NCBI RefSeq assembly: GCF_965200585.1
Contig: NZ_OZ241361.1
Length of the DNA stretch: 64,000 bases
Origin: Bacterioplanoides sp965200585
Lineage (GTDB): Bacteria; Pseudomonadota; Gammaproteobacteria; Pseudomonadales; Oceanobacteraceae
Reading direction: 5' to 3' (one strand)
Shown: positions 50,460-60,045 of the stretch, piece after piece
Layout: the number at the start of each line of letters is the position of its first letter
Numbering within the stretch: position 1 is the first letter of the stretch
Made by a program: the position numbers and the translations under genes
The notes under the pieces: model-generated
What the model was told of the DNA's origin: nothing
The model's input: the letters and a program-made list of their open reading frames with translations, nothing else
The model's database searches: none

Positions 50460-51083
50460 TTAATCCAGCAAAAAGTCGATCACGTTGTTGAGTTTTTCAA
50501 CGGAATCTTCAGTGAATAACAGTAATAAATCACAGTCGATATTGACGTGTTCAAGGGTGTAGTGAATCTCAATGGCAAGGGTTTTGGTCCACTGATGATT
50601 ACCACTTTTGAGAATATCGCTGGCCAGGCAATGTTGCCCTAACACCACCGGGTGTCCCTGATTAAAGTGGATTTCCAGTTGCTCACCAATGCCTTGAATA
50701 CAGGCGCCGATTAATAACGAGCTGACGTCCATCAGCAATTCCAGCTCGGCTTCACGATCAAGGGCTTCTGGATTGTTCATGCCCGGATAATTCATCAGGG
50801 TGGCTAAATCAGCGAAGCTGGTGTCGTTGAACAGCAGCATGGCTTCACCAGCAATCCCGGCACCAATAAATCCCTGGCATACAGCGGATACGGCGGCGTC
50901 TGCTTCAGCATCCTGAATCGCCATATGTAATTCGCTATTTTCAATCAGATTCACTTTTGGTACTGGTAAAACAACGTAGGCATCCAGCAAACGAGCCAGA
51001 CGATCTGCCGCCTGGCCCATGGCCACATTGGTCAGTTCCTGATAACAATCGCGTTGATCTTCGTTTAACGAAACAGAACTCAT
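50460..51083 (-). CDS. CheC-like phosphatase
   Basis: A 207-residue CheC/CheX-type protein, a family that dephosphorylates CheY-like regulators. The first active-site helix has the ExxN pattern (CYQELTNVAMGQAADRL); the second (AELELLMDVSSLLIGACI) has lost the Asn. It lies one base from the response-regulator stop and directly upstream of the GGDLF gene, so it probably resets that regulator. Confidence 0.85.
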   Translation of the reverse strand: MSSVSLNEDQRDCYQELTNVAMGQAADRLARLLDAYVVLPVPKVNLIENSELHMAIQDAEADAAVSAVCQGFIGAGIAGEAMLLFNDTSFADLATLMNYPGMNNPEALDREAELELLMDVSSLLIGACIQGIGEQLEIHFNQGHPVVLGQHCLASDILKSGNHQWTKTLAIEIHYTLEHVNIDCDLLLLFTEDSVEKLNNVIDFLLD

Positions 51084-51084
51084 A

Positions 51085-51474
51085 TCAGGCCTCAGTCAGA
51101 ATGCCGTATTCGGCCAGAACCGTGCGGGCTTTGTCGGCGTCAATGGGCTTTTTGATAAACGCCATGGCCCCCAGTTTACGTACACGCTCCTGAGCGTCCG
51201 GCTGAATATCGCCGGAAACCACCAGTACCATGGCCGGTAAATCTTCCTTGCGGATCACTTCCAGTACACCGTAGCCATCCAGATTCGGCATGGTCAGGTC
51301 GAGAAACACCACTTCGCCATTGCCCTTACGAATCTGCTCCAGGCCTTCCAGCCCGTCTCCGGCAAAGCTGACGTCGATGTCCCACTCCGGCGGCAAGGCA
51401 CGTTTCATTTGTTTGCGTGCGAAACTCGAATCGTCGCAAATCAATACTTTGGTTTTTTTGGTTGGGGTCGTCAT
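51085..51474 (-). CDS. CheY-like response regulator
   Basis: A 129-residue single-domain receiver. It has the acidic pair in VLICDDSSFAR, the phosphorylation site Asp in VVFLDLTMPNLDG, the switch residue in VVSGDI and Lys in AFIKKPI. No output domain is present. It is the first gene of a three-gene operon with a CheC-like phosphatase and a degenerate GGDEF protein; its kinase is not in the window. Confidence 0.92.
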   Translation of the reverse strand: MTTPTKKTKVLICDDSSFARKQMKRALPPEWDIDVSFAGDGLEGLEQIRKGNGEVVFLDLTMPNLDGYGVLEVIRKEDLPAMVLVVSGDIQPDAQERVRKLGAMAFIKKPIDADKARTVLAEYGILTEA

Positions 51475-51564
51475 AGCGGGTTTACAGCAGAGTTAAAAAA
51501 TCTCCTTAAGTAATAGTTGCCTGGAAGCAAATGAGCAAATAATCGATAACATTTTATTGCGCTT

Positions 51565-52437
51565 TTATTTCTTGTCGTAGACCGCGACTAACTGGCGACT
51601 CAGGGCCAGAAGCACGCCATCCTGAGTGGCGATACGCGCTTCGGTATGGGCATAACCATCGTGTGCCTGGCGAATGTCTGCCTCGTAATTCAGGTATTCA
51701 TCCGCCGCAATCGGGCGTGGCAGCTGGCTCAGTGGTGTGACAATTTCCAGATTCCAGGTGACGCTGGCACAGGGCGCCATACGTTTCATTTTTTGCAGCA
51801 CGGTAGGGGGCCAGGAATCAATCAGAGCGATCAGATGTTCATCCTGTAATGGCCCGCTCTGATCGCGAAAGCGCATCAGGCCGTGAATATGATTCACCTT
51901 GCTGTTACTAAACGGCAGCTGGCCATCGTGATAAATAAAATCAATGTGTTGCACAAACTCCGGGGTCAGGCCTTTGATATAAGGCAGTGGCTTGCCAGCT
52001 TCTGGCAAGCGCTGCTCCATGGCCGGATGTTTAACTTCAATATCGCTGTCGCGCTGGTGTCCAAAGCAGGCGGTGATCATGGTGGCTACTTTTTCATTCT
52101 GAACCAGCTCAGCCTGCCAGTGGGCAGTGGATTTGCCACTGCGGATTTCGCGGCTGCTCAGCGCCCCGGGTTGATCACTCAATAGTGGGCCACAAAAAGC
52201 GATATTTATTGAACGTAATAATCCTGTATCCGGGGCATCGAGATTAATCTTTTTTAATAACAGCGCCGCCGACATACCACCAAAAATAGTACGCCCCTGA
52301 CCCCAGCTGGCGTCGATGGTAATCTCATTGCAGGATGTCTTAACACTGGCCAGATAATCATCCAGAGTGCGTTGCGTGGGGAGGATATTCGCTGTTTTGT
52401 GGTCGTTGTCAGCGGTTTTATTATCATTGCTCGCCAT
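51565..52437 (-). CDS. TesB-like acyl-CoA thioesterase
   Basis: A 290-residue double hot-dog protein of the TesB/4HBT_3 type that hydrolyses acyl-CoA. The first fold starts about residue 30 (IDASWGQGRTIFGGMSAALL) and the second about 170 (LMRFRDQSG, then IDSWPPTVLQ with the conserved Asp). A 25-residue Asn/Lys/Asp-rich leader precedes the fold. Two more thioesterases lie divergently next to it. Confidence 0.85.
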   Translation of the reverse strand: MASNDNKTADNDHKTANILPTQRTLDDYLASVKTSCNEITIDASWGQGRTIFGGMSAALLLKKINLDAPDTGLLRSINIAFCGPLLSDQPGALSSREIRSGKSTAHWQAELVQNEKVATMITACFGHQRDSDIEVKHPAMEQRLPEAGKPLPYIKGLTPEFVQHIDFIYHDGQLPFSNSKVNHIHGLMRFRDQSGPLQDEHLIALIDSWPPTVLQKMKRMAPCASVTWNLEIVTPLSQLPRPIAADEYLNYEADIRQAHDGYAHTEARIATQDGVLLALSRQLVAVYDKK

Positions 52438-52621
52438 GGTGATCTTCCGTTAAATAAAAAGCAGTGTACGTGTTTGATCTTAGTGTCAGCAATGGTCTGA
52501 GAAAAAATGCTACTCAGCTGCAACAGTTTGGTCATTGTCTATCATGGCTGTTCGGGTATAAGTTCGTCTCCATTGAGTCAGCAATTGTCTGACTGTGACC
52601 GAAAACTACAGGAAGCGTGAT

Positions 52622-53131
52622 ATGACTGAGCTTTCAATCAAGACCCGGGCCGAGCGGTTTCTCGCCACATTACAACATGCGCAGGTATTGGGGTTAACCG
52701 TGGTAGCGGCAACGCCCGACAGCATTGTGATGCGTTTGCCTTATCAGCCTCAGGTTATCGGCGATCCGGATAGCGGCACTTTACACGGTGGCAGCCTGAC
52801 GACATTGGTGGATACCGCCAGTGGTACCGCAGTATTTTCCGTGTTGCCCGGTTTTGAGTTATGCCCAACGTTGGATTTACGGCTGGATTATATGCAGGGT
52901 GCCCACTCAGACTGTGATTTATTGGCCGTTGCCCGGGTGGTGCGTGTTGCCAGTCAGGTAGTATTTACTGAGTGTCGGGTGTACGAATGTGAACACACGG
53001 CGGAGTATTCATCCGCCAGTGAGCCGGATGGCAATCTGATTGCGAAATGTTCGGCCACCTTTGTGCGGATTGGTGCGGAGATGACCCCGGCTGATTTTCG
53101 CGCCCGGATCGAGTTGGGAGAGCAGGCATGA
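52622..53131 (+). CDS. PaaI-type hot-dog thioesterase 1
   Basis: A 169-residue single hot-dog thioesterase. The family signature DPDSGTLHGGSLTTLVDTASGTA holds the catalytic Asp/Glu-type helix after HGG, followed by LDLRLDYMQGA. GGAAG before the ATG at 52622 supports the start. It overlaps the next gene by four bases (ATGA), so the two are coupled and may form a heteromer. Confidence 0.88.
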   Translation: MTELSIKTRAERFLATLQHAQVLGLTVVAATPDSIVMRLPYQPQVIGDPDSGTLHGGSLTTLVDTASGTAVFSVLPGFELCPTLDLRLDYMQGAHSDCDLLAVARVVRVASQVVFTECRVYECEHTAEYSSASEPDGNLIAKCSATFVRIGAEMTPADFRARIELGEQA

Positions 53132-53598
53132 GCCAGAACGACAAAAAAACTGCTGAAACCCTGAGCTTTGCCGAAACCCTGAGCTTTGCTCAGCAACATG
53201 GCGACTTTCAGCCGGTGGTTGACCGCATCCCGTATGCCGGATTAATTGGCCTGCAGTTTCAGCGTTTGGGTAACGATGTGTTATTTCACTTACCCAAAAA
53301 CGATAACAATATCGGCAATCCGATTTTACCGGCGATCCATGGTGGTGTGATTGGGGGATTTATGGAGTTGTCGGCATCCTTGCACCTGATGATGAATATG
53401 GACTGTGCCACCATTCCGAAGATGATTGATTTCTCGCTGGATTATTTACGTGCCGGGCGGCATCAGGATACCTACGCGGAATGTCAGGTCTGGCGTCAGG
53501 GTAATCGGGTGGCCAACGTGGCTATTAATGCCTGGCAAACCTCACGAGAAAATCCGATAGCCACCGCGCGAGCGCATTTTTTATTGTCTCGTTCGTAG
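53128..53598 (+). CDS. PaaI-type hot-dog thioesterase 2
   Basis: A 156-residue hot-dog protein paralogous to its upstream neighbour. The core reads PAIHGGVIGGFMELSASLHL and IDFSLDYLRAGR. Its N-terminus contains the doubled motif ETLSFA-ETLSFA, due to an exact 18-bp tandem duplication (with one end difference). Overlap with the gene before it indicates translational coupling. Confidence 0.88.
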   Translation: MSQNDKKTAETLSFAETLSFAQQHGDFQPVVDRIPYAGLIGLQFQRLGNDVLFHLPKNDNNIGNPILPAIHGGVIGGFMELSASLHLMMNMDCATIPKMIDFSLDYLRAGRHQDTYAECQVWRQGNRVANVAINAWQTSRENPIATARAHFLLSRS

Positions 53599-53733
53599 CA
53601 GTTTTTATTGTCACGTTCGTGACTGGGCTAATAACCTGGCTCGTAACCAGATTTGTCTTTGCCTTCTGACAGATCTGGTACTGACAGCAACTGCTGGCTA
53701 AAATCCACTTTTTTATCTGGCGGAGATCTGTCT

Positions 53734-54771
53734 GTGCAATACCGTAAGTTAGGACGTACCAACCTTGATGTCAGCCTGATTGGCCTGGGCACCATGACCT
53801 GGGGGAAACAAAATACCCAGGCCGAAGGTTTTGAGCAGATGGATTATGCCTTAGAGCGCGGGATTAATTTTTTTGATACCGCAGAAATGTACGCCATTCC
53901 GCCATCTCCTGATACTTTCGGCACTACCGAAAGCATTATTGGTAACTGGTTTCAGGCACGTGGCAGCCGTGACAAGGTTATTCTTGCCAGCAAAATTACT
54001 GGCCCGGGGTTAGCCTGGATTCGTGATGGCGACATCATTAATCGAGACAATGTGATTCGCGCGCTGGAAGACAGCCTGACACGCTTAAAAACCGATTATA
54101 TCGATTTATATCAGATGCACTGGCCGAACCGCGGTTCCTACCACTTTGGCAAAACCTGGGGCTTTGCTCCGGAATTTGATGCGCAACAAGAGCAGGATAA
54201 TTTTCTCGAAGTATTAACCACCTATCAGGATTTAATTCAGCAGGGCAAAATCCGGCACGTGGGTTTATCCAACGAAACTGCCTGGGGAATGCAGAAATGG
54301 CTGCAACTGGCCGATCAGCATAACCTGCCGCGTATGGCCAGCATCCAAAATGAATATTCACTGTTATGTCGTTATTTTGAGCCCGACTTAAGTGAAATTG
54401 CTTTGGCTGAAGACTGTGGTTTATTAGCCTGGTCACCACTTACTCGCGGTATTATCAGTGGTAAATATTTAAACGGAGCGCAGCCTGAAGGTGCTCGTTT
54501 AACCATTGAAACCCGGGCAGAACATCGCAATGGCCCACAATTAGATGCTGCGGTTCAACGCTATATGGCGCTGGCCCAGGAGCATGATTTGGATGTGTGT
54601 CAGATGGCACTGGCGTTTGTGAACAGCAAGTCTTTTGTCACCTCGAATCTGATTGGGGCAACTGATATGACACAATTAAAAACCAATATTGACTCAATTG
54701 ATGTGACGTTATCGGCTGAGGTATTGGCGGGGATTGAAGCCATTCGTCGTGACTATCCTGCAGTGTTTTAA
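53734..54771 (+). CDS. tas: Aldo/keto reductase Tas
   Basis: A 345-residue AKR that matches E. coli Tas across its length. Catalytic residues appear as FDTAEMYAIPP (Asp, Tyr), LASKITGPG (Lys) and YQMHWPNRG (His). A GTG start is chosen, with GGAG eight bases upstream, because VQYRKLGRTNLDVS corresponds to the Tas N-terminus; an ATG at 53653 would add 27 residues. NADPH-dependent carbonyl reduction is expected; the physiological substrate is unknown. Confidence 0.9.
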   Translation: MQYRKLGRTNLDVSLIGLGTMTWGKQNTQAEGFEQMDYALERGINFFDTAEMYAIPPSPDTFGTTESIIGNWFQARGSRDKVILASKITGPGLAWIRDGDIINRDNVIRALEDSLTRLKTDYIDLYQMHWPNRGSYHFGKTWGFAPEFDAQQEQDNFLEVLTTYQDLIQQGKIRHVGLSNETAWGMQKWLQLADQHNLPRMASIQNEYSLLCRYFEPDLSEIALAEDCGLLAWSPLTRGIISGKYLNGAQPEGARLTIETRAEHRNGPQLDAAVQRYMALAQEHDLDVCQMALAFVNSKSFVTSNLIGATDMTQLKTNIDSIDVTLSAEVLAGIEAIRRDYPAVF

Positions 54772-54855
54772 AGCACAGCATAATTCAACGGCGTTTTAAT
54801 CTATTTACTGCGCCAGTGTGTTATGTTCAGCGTTGCCTTATCAAAAGGAATGACT

Positions 54856-56214
54856 ATGAGCACAATGAACTGGCGTCAGCTGTTATCGCCTCTCCGTTTT
54901 GGAGAGCCTCAGGGCACACTGGCCGTTGAATTGGGGCGTTCTCCTTTCCATAAAGATTACGATCGTATTATTTTCTCCTCGGCGTTCCGGCGGCTGGATC
55001 GTAAAACACAGGTTCATCCGCTGTCGGAAAATGATCATGTTCACAGCCGTTTAACCCACAGTCTGGAAGTGGGTTGTGTTGGTCGCTCTTTAGGAACCCG
55101 GGTCGGTGAAGCATTGTTAAATCAATCACCCGCCAGCCAACTACCCAGCCATATTACTCCCGCCGATATTGGCGCCATGGTTCAGGCCGCGTGCTTAGCG
55201 CACGATATTGGCAATCCGCCGTATGGTCATACTGGCGAAGATGCTATCCGTCATTGGTTTCAGGAACCAGAAAATGCGCATTTTCTCGACGGTTTAAGCG
55301 ACGCCGAACAACAGGACTTAAAAACCTTTGAGGGCAATGCGCAGGGTTTACGAATAGTCACCCAGGTGGAATATCATCGCTTTCAGGGTGGAATGCGACT
55401 TACGTATGGGACGTTAGGCGCGTTTCTTAAATACCCGTGGACGTCGGATTATGTTGCCCGTGGTGAGCGCAAAAAATTTGGCTGTTATCAAACGGAGTTA
55501 CCAATTTTACGGGAACTGGCCAATACCTTAGGTCTGATTCAGACTGGCCCAAATGCCTGGTGTCGTCACCCATTGGTGTATTTATTAGAAGCGGCAGACG
55601 ATATTTGTTATGGCCTGATTGATCTTGAAGATGGCATCGAAATGGGGTTGCTGCGTTATCAGGAAGTAGAAGACTTGTTGCGTCCTTTGTTGGCTGACGA
55701 TTGGGCGGCCAACAGTATCGATCTGGATCAGGCCGATAACGACCGGCGGCGCTTGCAAATGTTGCGCGGGCAGGTGATGGAAGCCATGGTGAATGCTGTG
55801 AGTCAGGCCTTTGTGCGACAACAGGAGGCGTTATTAGCCGGTACTTTACGTGGTGATCTGGTCGAATATTGCCACGGCCCGGTGGCCGATGTGGTGCAGG
55901 CGGCTAAAGATCTGGCACGGCAGCGTATTTTTAAAGACAGTCGGAAATTATCGGTCGAAATTGGCTCGTATTCGACCTTGGGTATTTTGTTAGAAGCGTT
56001 TTTAACAGCGGTGCGGGAACACAAAGAATCCGGCCAGGCGACGTTCCGTAATCAGCGTATTCTGGAATTAATGGGGAAATCGGCACCTAAACCCGACTGG
56101 AGTTTGTATCAGTCGTATATGCGTGCGATCGATTATATCTCAGGTATGACCGATAACTATGCGGCGGAATTAGCCCGGCAATTTTCAGGTTATCAGCCGC
56201 CGCAACGGGGCTGA
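54856..56214 (+). CDS. dgt: dGTP triphosphohydrolase
   Basis: Dgt hydrolyses dGTP to deoxyguanosine and triphosphate. The 452-residue HD-domain protein shows SSAFRRLDRKTQVHPL, HSRLTHSLEV and CLAHDIGNPPYGHTGE, the latter giving the metal-binding HD. ATG at 54856 has AGGA six bases upstream; two earlier in-frame starts are less well placed. It stands alone between tas and a chemoreceptor. Confidence 0.93.
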   Translation: MSTMNWRQLLSPLRFGEPQGTLAVELGRSPFHKDYDRIIFSSAFRRLDRKTQVHPLSENDHVHSRLTHSLEVGCVGRSLGTRVGEALLNQSPASQLPSHITPADIGAMVQAACLAHDIGNPPYGHTGEDAIRHWFQEPENAHFLDGLSDAEQQDLKTFEGNAQGLRIVTQVEYHRFQGGMRLTYGTLGAFLKYPWTSDYVARGERKKFGCYQTELPILRELANTLGLIQTGPNAWCRHPLVYLLEAADDICYGLIDLEDGIEMGLLRYQEVEDLLRPLLADDWAANSIDLDQADNDRRRLQMLRGQVMEAMVNAVSQAFVRQQEALLAGTLRGDLVEYCHGPVADVVQAAKDLARQRIFKDSRKLSVEIGSYSTLGILLEAFLTAVREHKESGQATFRNQRILELMGKSAPKPDWSLYQSYMRAIDYISGMTDNYAAELARQFSGYQPPQRG

Positions 56215-56260
56215 TAACTTGCCAGGTATTTTCTTAAAACGAATTATTTTCTCAAAGTAC

Positions 56261-58327
56261 TTATTTCCTTAAAGTAAACTTGGCCACAATTTCCTGCAAA
56301 CCATTGGAGAAAGACGCCAGCGCCTGGGCTACTTCCTGCCCTTGGTGGGCATTTTCTGAAGTCAGTTTATTCATGTCGGCAATTTTAATCAGGTTTTCAT
56401 TCACTTCACTGACAGCACCGGATTGTTCAATCGACGCGCGGGAAATATCGCCCATAATCACCGATACCTGCTCAACCGACTCAACAATAGCCGACAGGCT
56501 TTCTGCCGAGGTTTGAGTAATTTCCGACCCAACCTGAGTTTTCTCAACCACAATTTTTACCAGCTCGGCGGTTTCATTCGCCGCTTGGGTACTTTGTGAG
56601 GCCAGTGTCCGGACTTCATCAGCAACCACGGCAAAACCACGGCCAGCTTCGCCAGCACGGGCGGCTTCAATGGCGGCATTTAATGCCAGCAAGTTGGTTT
56701 GTTCGGCAATCCCTTCAATTGCTACCAGAATGGAGGAAATATTATCGGTGGCGGCTTTAATATCTTCCATCGCCATCACCGCTTTACCCACCTGCTTTTT
56801 ACCTTCGATGGCTGATTTTGCTGCTGCAACACCCAGGTTATCGGCTTCAGTAGTACGTTCGGCGGTATTGTCTGTCACCTTGCCCACTTCTAATAACGAT
56901 ACCGAAATGGATTCCAGCGCCTGTTGTGATTCATCGGAGTTGGCCGACATATGATCACTGGAAGAAAGGATTTTATTACTCTGCTCAACCAGGTTATTGG
57001 TATAACCACGGATATTATTAATGATGCCGGTCAGCCCTTCATTGGTTTTAATTAACGCGTGGCTGATTACGTCACTATTGTCTTGTGGCGTGACTTGTTG
57101 AGTTAAGTCACCTTCAGCAATATTTTTTAATCCCCGCACTAACACGTCATCCAGATAGCTGGCCAGTCTATCGAGGGATTTGGCCATCTGACCAATTTCA
57201 TCGTTGCCACTGAGTTTAGGGCGCTGAGCGGTATGACCTAAGGCCAATTCATTCAGGAACTCGGTCATTTTGTTTACCGGTGAGGTAATGGATGCGCTAA
57301 CGTACATCGCAACCAGTACAACAATGATGGCAGAAACCAGAGTGATGCCAATAATAATACTGGAGATATCACTCACGGCAGAAAACGCTTCTTTCTGGCT
57401 GATTTCTGACAAAAGTGCCCAGGTACTGTCTCCGAAGCGGATTGGGGTGTACGCCGTTAACACATCGGCACCAAGGTAACTGCGAGAGACAATAGTGCCT
57501 TGTTGGTTATTTAACGCGTTAACAATGGCGTCACTGTTTGCCTGATTGCCCTGTGCAAATGAATTCACCACCGAAAATTTGCCTGGATTCAGGTAAGAGT
57601 CTGAGCGCATTTGATAGTCTGCACCAACCAGATAGTTCTCGCCGGTTTCACCCATGCCAGAGCGTTGTGCTGTGATGTTATTAATCATATCTCGGGACAG
57701 TTGCAGCACAATAACCGCCACCACTTCCTGTTTCAGGTTGAGTACTGGTGCGGCAATAAAAGCAACCGGCTCGTTATTCTGGAACGGATAACGCTGGTAA
57801 TCCTGATATTGCTTTTGTTTGCTGCTAACTACCTTGTTCCAGATGCTTGCTAAGGGGTTGTTGGATACAGTTTTCAGGTTTAAGCCAAAGTCTTCATTTT
57901 TCTGGCTGCTGTAAATAACATGGCCACTGTCTGCAGTGATCACAAGCGCATCACTGTAGCCTTTGGTATCTGCAAAGCTTTTAATGGTATCGCCTTTATC
58001 AGCCCATAATTCCTGATACTCAAAGGTTGCGGTATTAATGCGCTGATCCGGCGTTGTTTCTTCGCGCTTTAAATACACTTTCGCTGCCCGGTAGAGTGAT
58101 TTGACTTCATTGCTGTTAGCCAATAAATCAACATCCTGATCGGCATTGTTCAGGTAATTCTCAATCTGATTCTGCATCACATCACGGGTGCCGGTCAGCT
58201 GTGAGAAAACATACTCTTTTAATGAATCACTGGAAATATAAAAGGAAGTAATCCCAATAATCAGTGCCGGAATAATGCCGATGGCAATCAGAATACTCAT
58301 CAGGCGATATTTTAATGAAGAAAACAT
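56261..58327 (-). CDS. Methyl-accepting chemotaxis protein with dCache sensor
   Basis: A 688-residue inner-membrane chemoreceptor: first helix (about 9-31), a large periplasmic dCache-type sensor (about 35-320, with GMGETGENYLVG), second helix near 330 (IIIGITLVSAIIVVLVAMYV), a HAMP domain (about 350-405), and the cytoplasmic signalling domain with the tip EQTNLLALNAAIEAARAGE. It lies 46 bases after a solute-binding protein gene on the same strand, so the two may sense the same ligand. Confidence 0.92.
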   Translation of the reverse strand: MFSSLKYRLMSILIAIGIIPALIIGITSFYISSDSLKEYVFSQLTGTRDVMQNQIENYLNNADQDVDLLANSNEVKSLYRAAKVYLKREETTPDQRINTATFEYQELWADKGDTIKSFADTKGYSDALVITADSGHVIYSSQKNEDFGLNLKTVSNNPLASIWNKVVSSKQKQYQDYQRYPFQNNEPVAFIAAPVLNLKQEVVAVIVLQLSRDMINNITAQRSGMGETGENYLVGADYQMRSDSYLNPGKFSVVNSFAQGNQANSDAIVNALNNQQGTIVSRSYLGADVLTAYTPIRFGDSTWALLSEISQKEAFSAVSDISSIIIGITLVSAIIVVLVAMYVSASITSPVNKMTEFLNELALGHTAQRPKLSGNDEIGQMAKSLDRLASYLDDVLVRGLKNIAEGDLTQQVTPQDNSDVISHALIKTNEGLTGIINNIRGYTNNLVEQSNKILSSSDHMSANSDESQQALESISVSLLEVGKVTDNTAERTTEADNLGVAAAKSAIEGKKQVGKAVMAMEDIKAATDNISSILVAIEGIAEQTNLLALNAAIEAARAGEAGRGFAVVADEVRTLASQSTQAANETAELVKIVVEKTQVGSEITQTSAESLSAIVESVEQVSVIMGDISRASIEQSGAVSEVNENLIKIADMNKLTSENAHQGQEVAQALASFSNGLQEIVAKFTLRK

Positions 58328-58373
58328 GGTGTAGCCTATTTGTATCAATCTTAATTATTGAATTGGGTCGGTT

Positions 58374-59951
58374 TTATTTAACCGACCAGTGCTGATCGGT
58401 AATTTCTACTTCCCAGAGAGGGATGGTCGCCATTTTATAGGGGGTGAAATGCACTTCCTGATTAACCGCCATTACTTTTTTCGGCGCAGGTACAAACAAC
58501 ATATAAGCATTATCGTAAGCGCGTTGCATAATCTGGCGGATAGATTGTGTTGATGCCGGCGTATTCAGTGTCTCCGTCAGCATAGTATCGATGTAGGCAT
58601 TCATAGTTGGGTCCGGAGAAATGGTGCTCCAGACACTGTCAGTTTTATAAACAAAAAAGGCAGACCATGGATGGTTGAAGTACCAGTCATCATCGCCCCA
58701 CACCAACAGATCCCAGTCCATGGTATTTTTACCGGCATTGGTCGACAGCAGTTGTTCAAAAATAACGGTTTCATTGGAAGTGACTTCAAACTCAAGTTCG
58801 ACACCCACTTTTCGTAAATCCCGGTCGATGGATTTCCACAGGAACATAAATCGCTCCTGAGTCAGTACTTTAAGTTTCAGACCTTTCAGGGTTTGTGTTA
58901 ATTGCTGACGAATAGCTTTCGGGTTCTCAACCTCTGAGTAGGCTTTCAGCGACTGCGCTACCTTGCTGACCCCGGGAAAATTCGGAGAGGCCAGTGTTGG
59001 TTTACTTTCAGCAAAACCAAAAAATGAATTTTTAATAATCGCCTGTTGATCCAGCGCACGATTCAGAGCCTGGCGTATTTTTTTATCTTTTAATTTCGGG
59101 TTGCCGGTAATCATATTGATATGAATGGCAATATTGTCGTTGGAAGGACCACTGATCAGCTTTGAGTATGCCGAGGTCATTACTGATGCCACTTCGGTCA
59201 CCGGAATTGGCATAATATCCAGCTGACCTTCGCTGTCCGTCACTTCTTCTAAGGCAATATCAGAATCCAGCTGGGTATAAACGGTTACTGTTTCAACGTT
59301 GATCTGGTCTTTGGCGTAATAGTTTGGGTTAGCGACCAGTACGGCTTTAGGGGTATTACGATCGCCTTCAATATAGCCTTCTTTAAGAATATAAGGGCCG
59401 GTGGCGTAAGGGCCGGGTTCTGCCAGATTCGGGCAGGTTGCTTTGCCATTCCAGCCGAATTTTTTCAGGTAGTCGGTTGTATAAAAATGCAGCCAGATCA
59501 CATCATTGATAAACGAACCATATTTTCCTTTTAAATGAAAACGAACCGTATAGTCATCGATTTTTTCCGTTCTGTCGTAATACTCGTGAAATTTACTAAA
59601 TAAAAACGGCGCTTTTTTAAAGTACGTCATATTTTCCAGCACGGCATCAGCATTAAACGGGCTGCCATCCTGAAACACCACGCCACGGCGTAACGAAAAC
59701 TCATACTCTGTATCACTCAGCTGGCGGTAAGACGTCGCCAGATCATAATCCCAGTTTCTGTCGTTATTGGCGGGTTTCAGTAAGGCACCATTAATGGCAT
59801 GAGAAACGTATAAGTACGGCAGACTGGGAACATACACCTTGATATGTGACCCCGGAGTGGGCGCCGCATTAGTATTGGATGCAACCAACAAGGCTAATAA
59901 CAGAGGCTTTAATATGGATAGCAGGGGCGTTAAGCGCAAGAAAGAAACCAT
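58374..59951 (-). CDS. Family 5 extracellular solute-binding protein
   Basis: A 525-residue periplasmic protein of the peptide/nickel-binding (SBP_bac_5) family. It has a signal peptide (LLLALLVASNTNA, about residue 29) and no lipobox. Typical blocks are LSDTEYEFSLRRGVVFQDGSPFNADAV, split around residue 85, GPYATGPYILKEG and KKIRQALNRALDQQAI. No permease or ATPase genes are adjacent; instead a chemoreceptor follows, suggesting a role in sensing. Confidence 0.88.
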   Translation of the reverse strand: MVSFLRLTPLLSILKPLLLALLVASNTNAAPTPGSHIKVYVPSLPYLYVSHAINGALLKPANNDRNWDYDLATSYRQLSDTEYEFSLRRGVVFQDGSPFNADAVLENMTYFKKAPFLFSKFHEYYDRTEKIDDYTVRFHLKGKYGSFINDVIWLHFYTTDYLKKFGWNGKATCPNLAEPGPYATGPYILKEGYIEGDRNTPKAVLVANPNYYAKDQINVETVTVYTQLDSDIALEEVTDSEGQLDIMPIPVTEVASVMTSAYSKLISGPSNDNIAIHINMITGNPKLKDKKIRQALNRALDQQAIIKNSFFGFAESKPTLASPNFPGVSKVAQSLKAYSEVENPKAIRQQLTQTLKGLKLKVLTQERFMFLWKSIDRDLRKVGVELEFEVTSNETVIFEQLLSTNAGKNTMDWDLLVWGDDDWYFNHPWSAFFVYKTDSVWSTISPDPTMNAYIDTMLTETLNTPASTQSIRQIMQRAYDNAYMLFVPAPKKVMAVNQEVHFTPYKMATIPLWEVEITDQHWSVK

Positions 59952-60045
59952 GACAATCTCATCAACAATTAATATCTGCGATTAACTGTAGCAGATCGTA
60001 TGTGATTATCTGGTTATTTAATAAAAACTTGATCTCGGTAAAGAA

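Noticed and set aside
58374..59951. Peptide or nickel ABC importer operon
   Set aside because: No permease or ATPase gene accompanies the binding protein.
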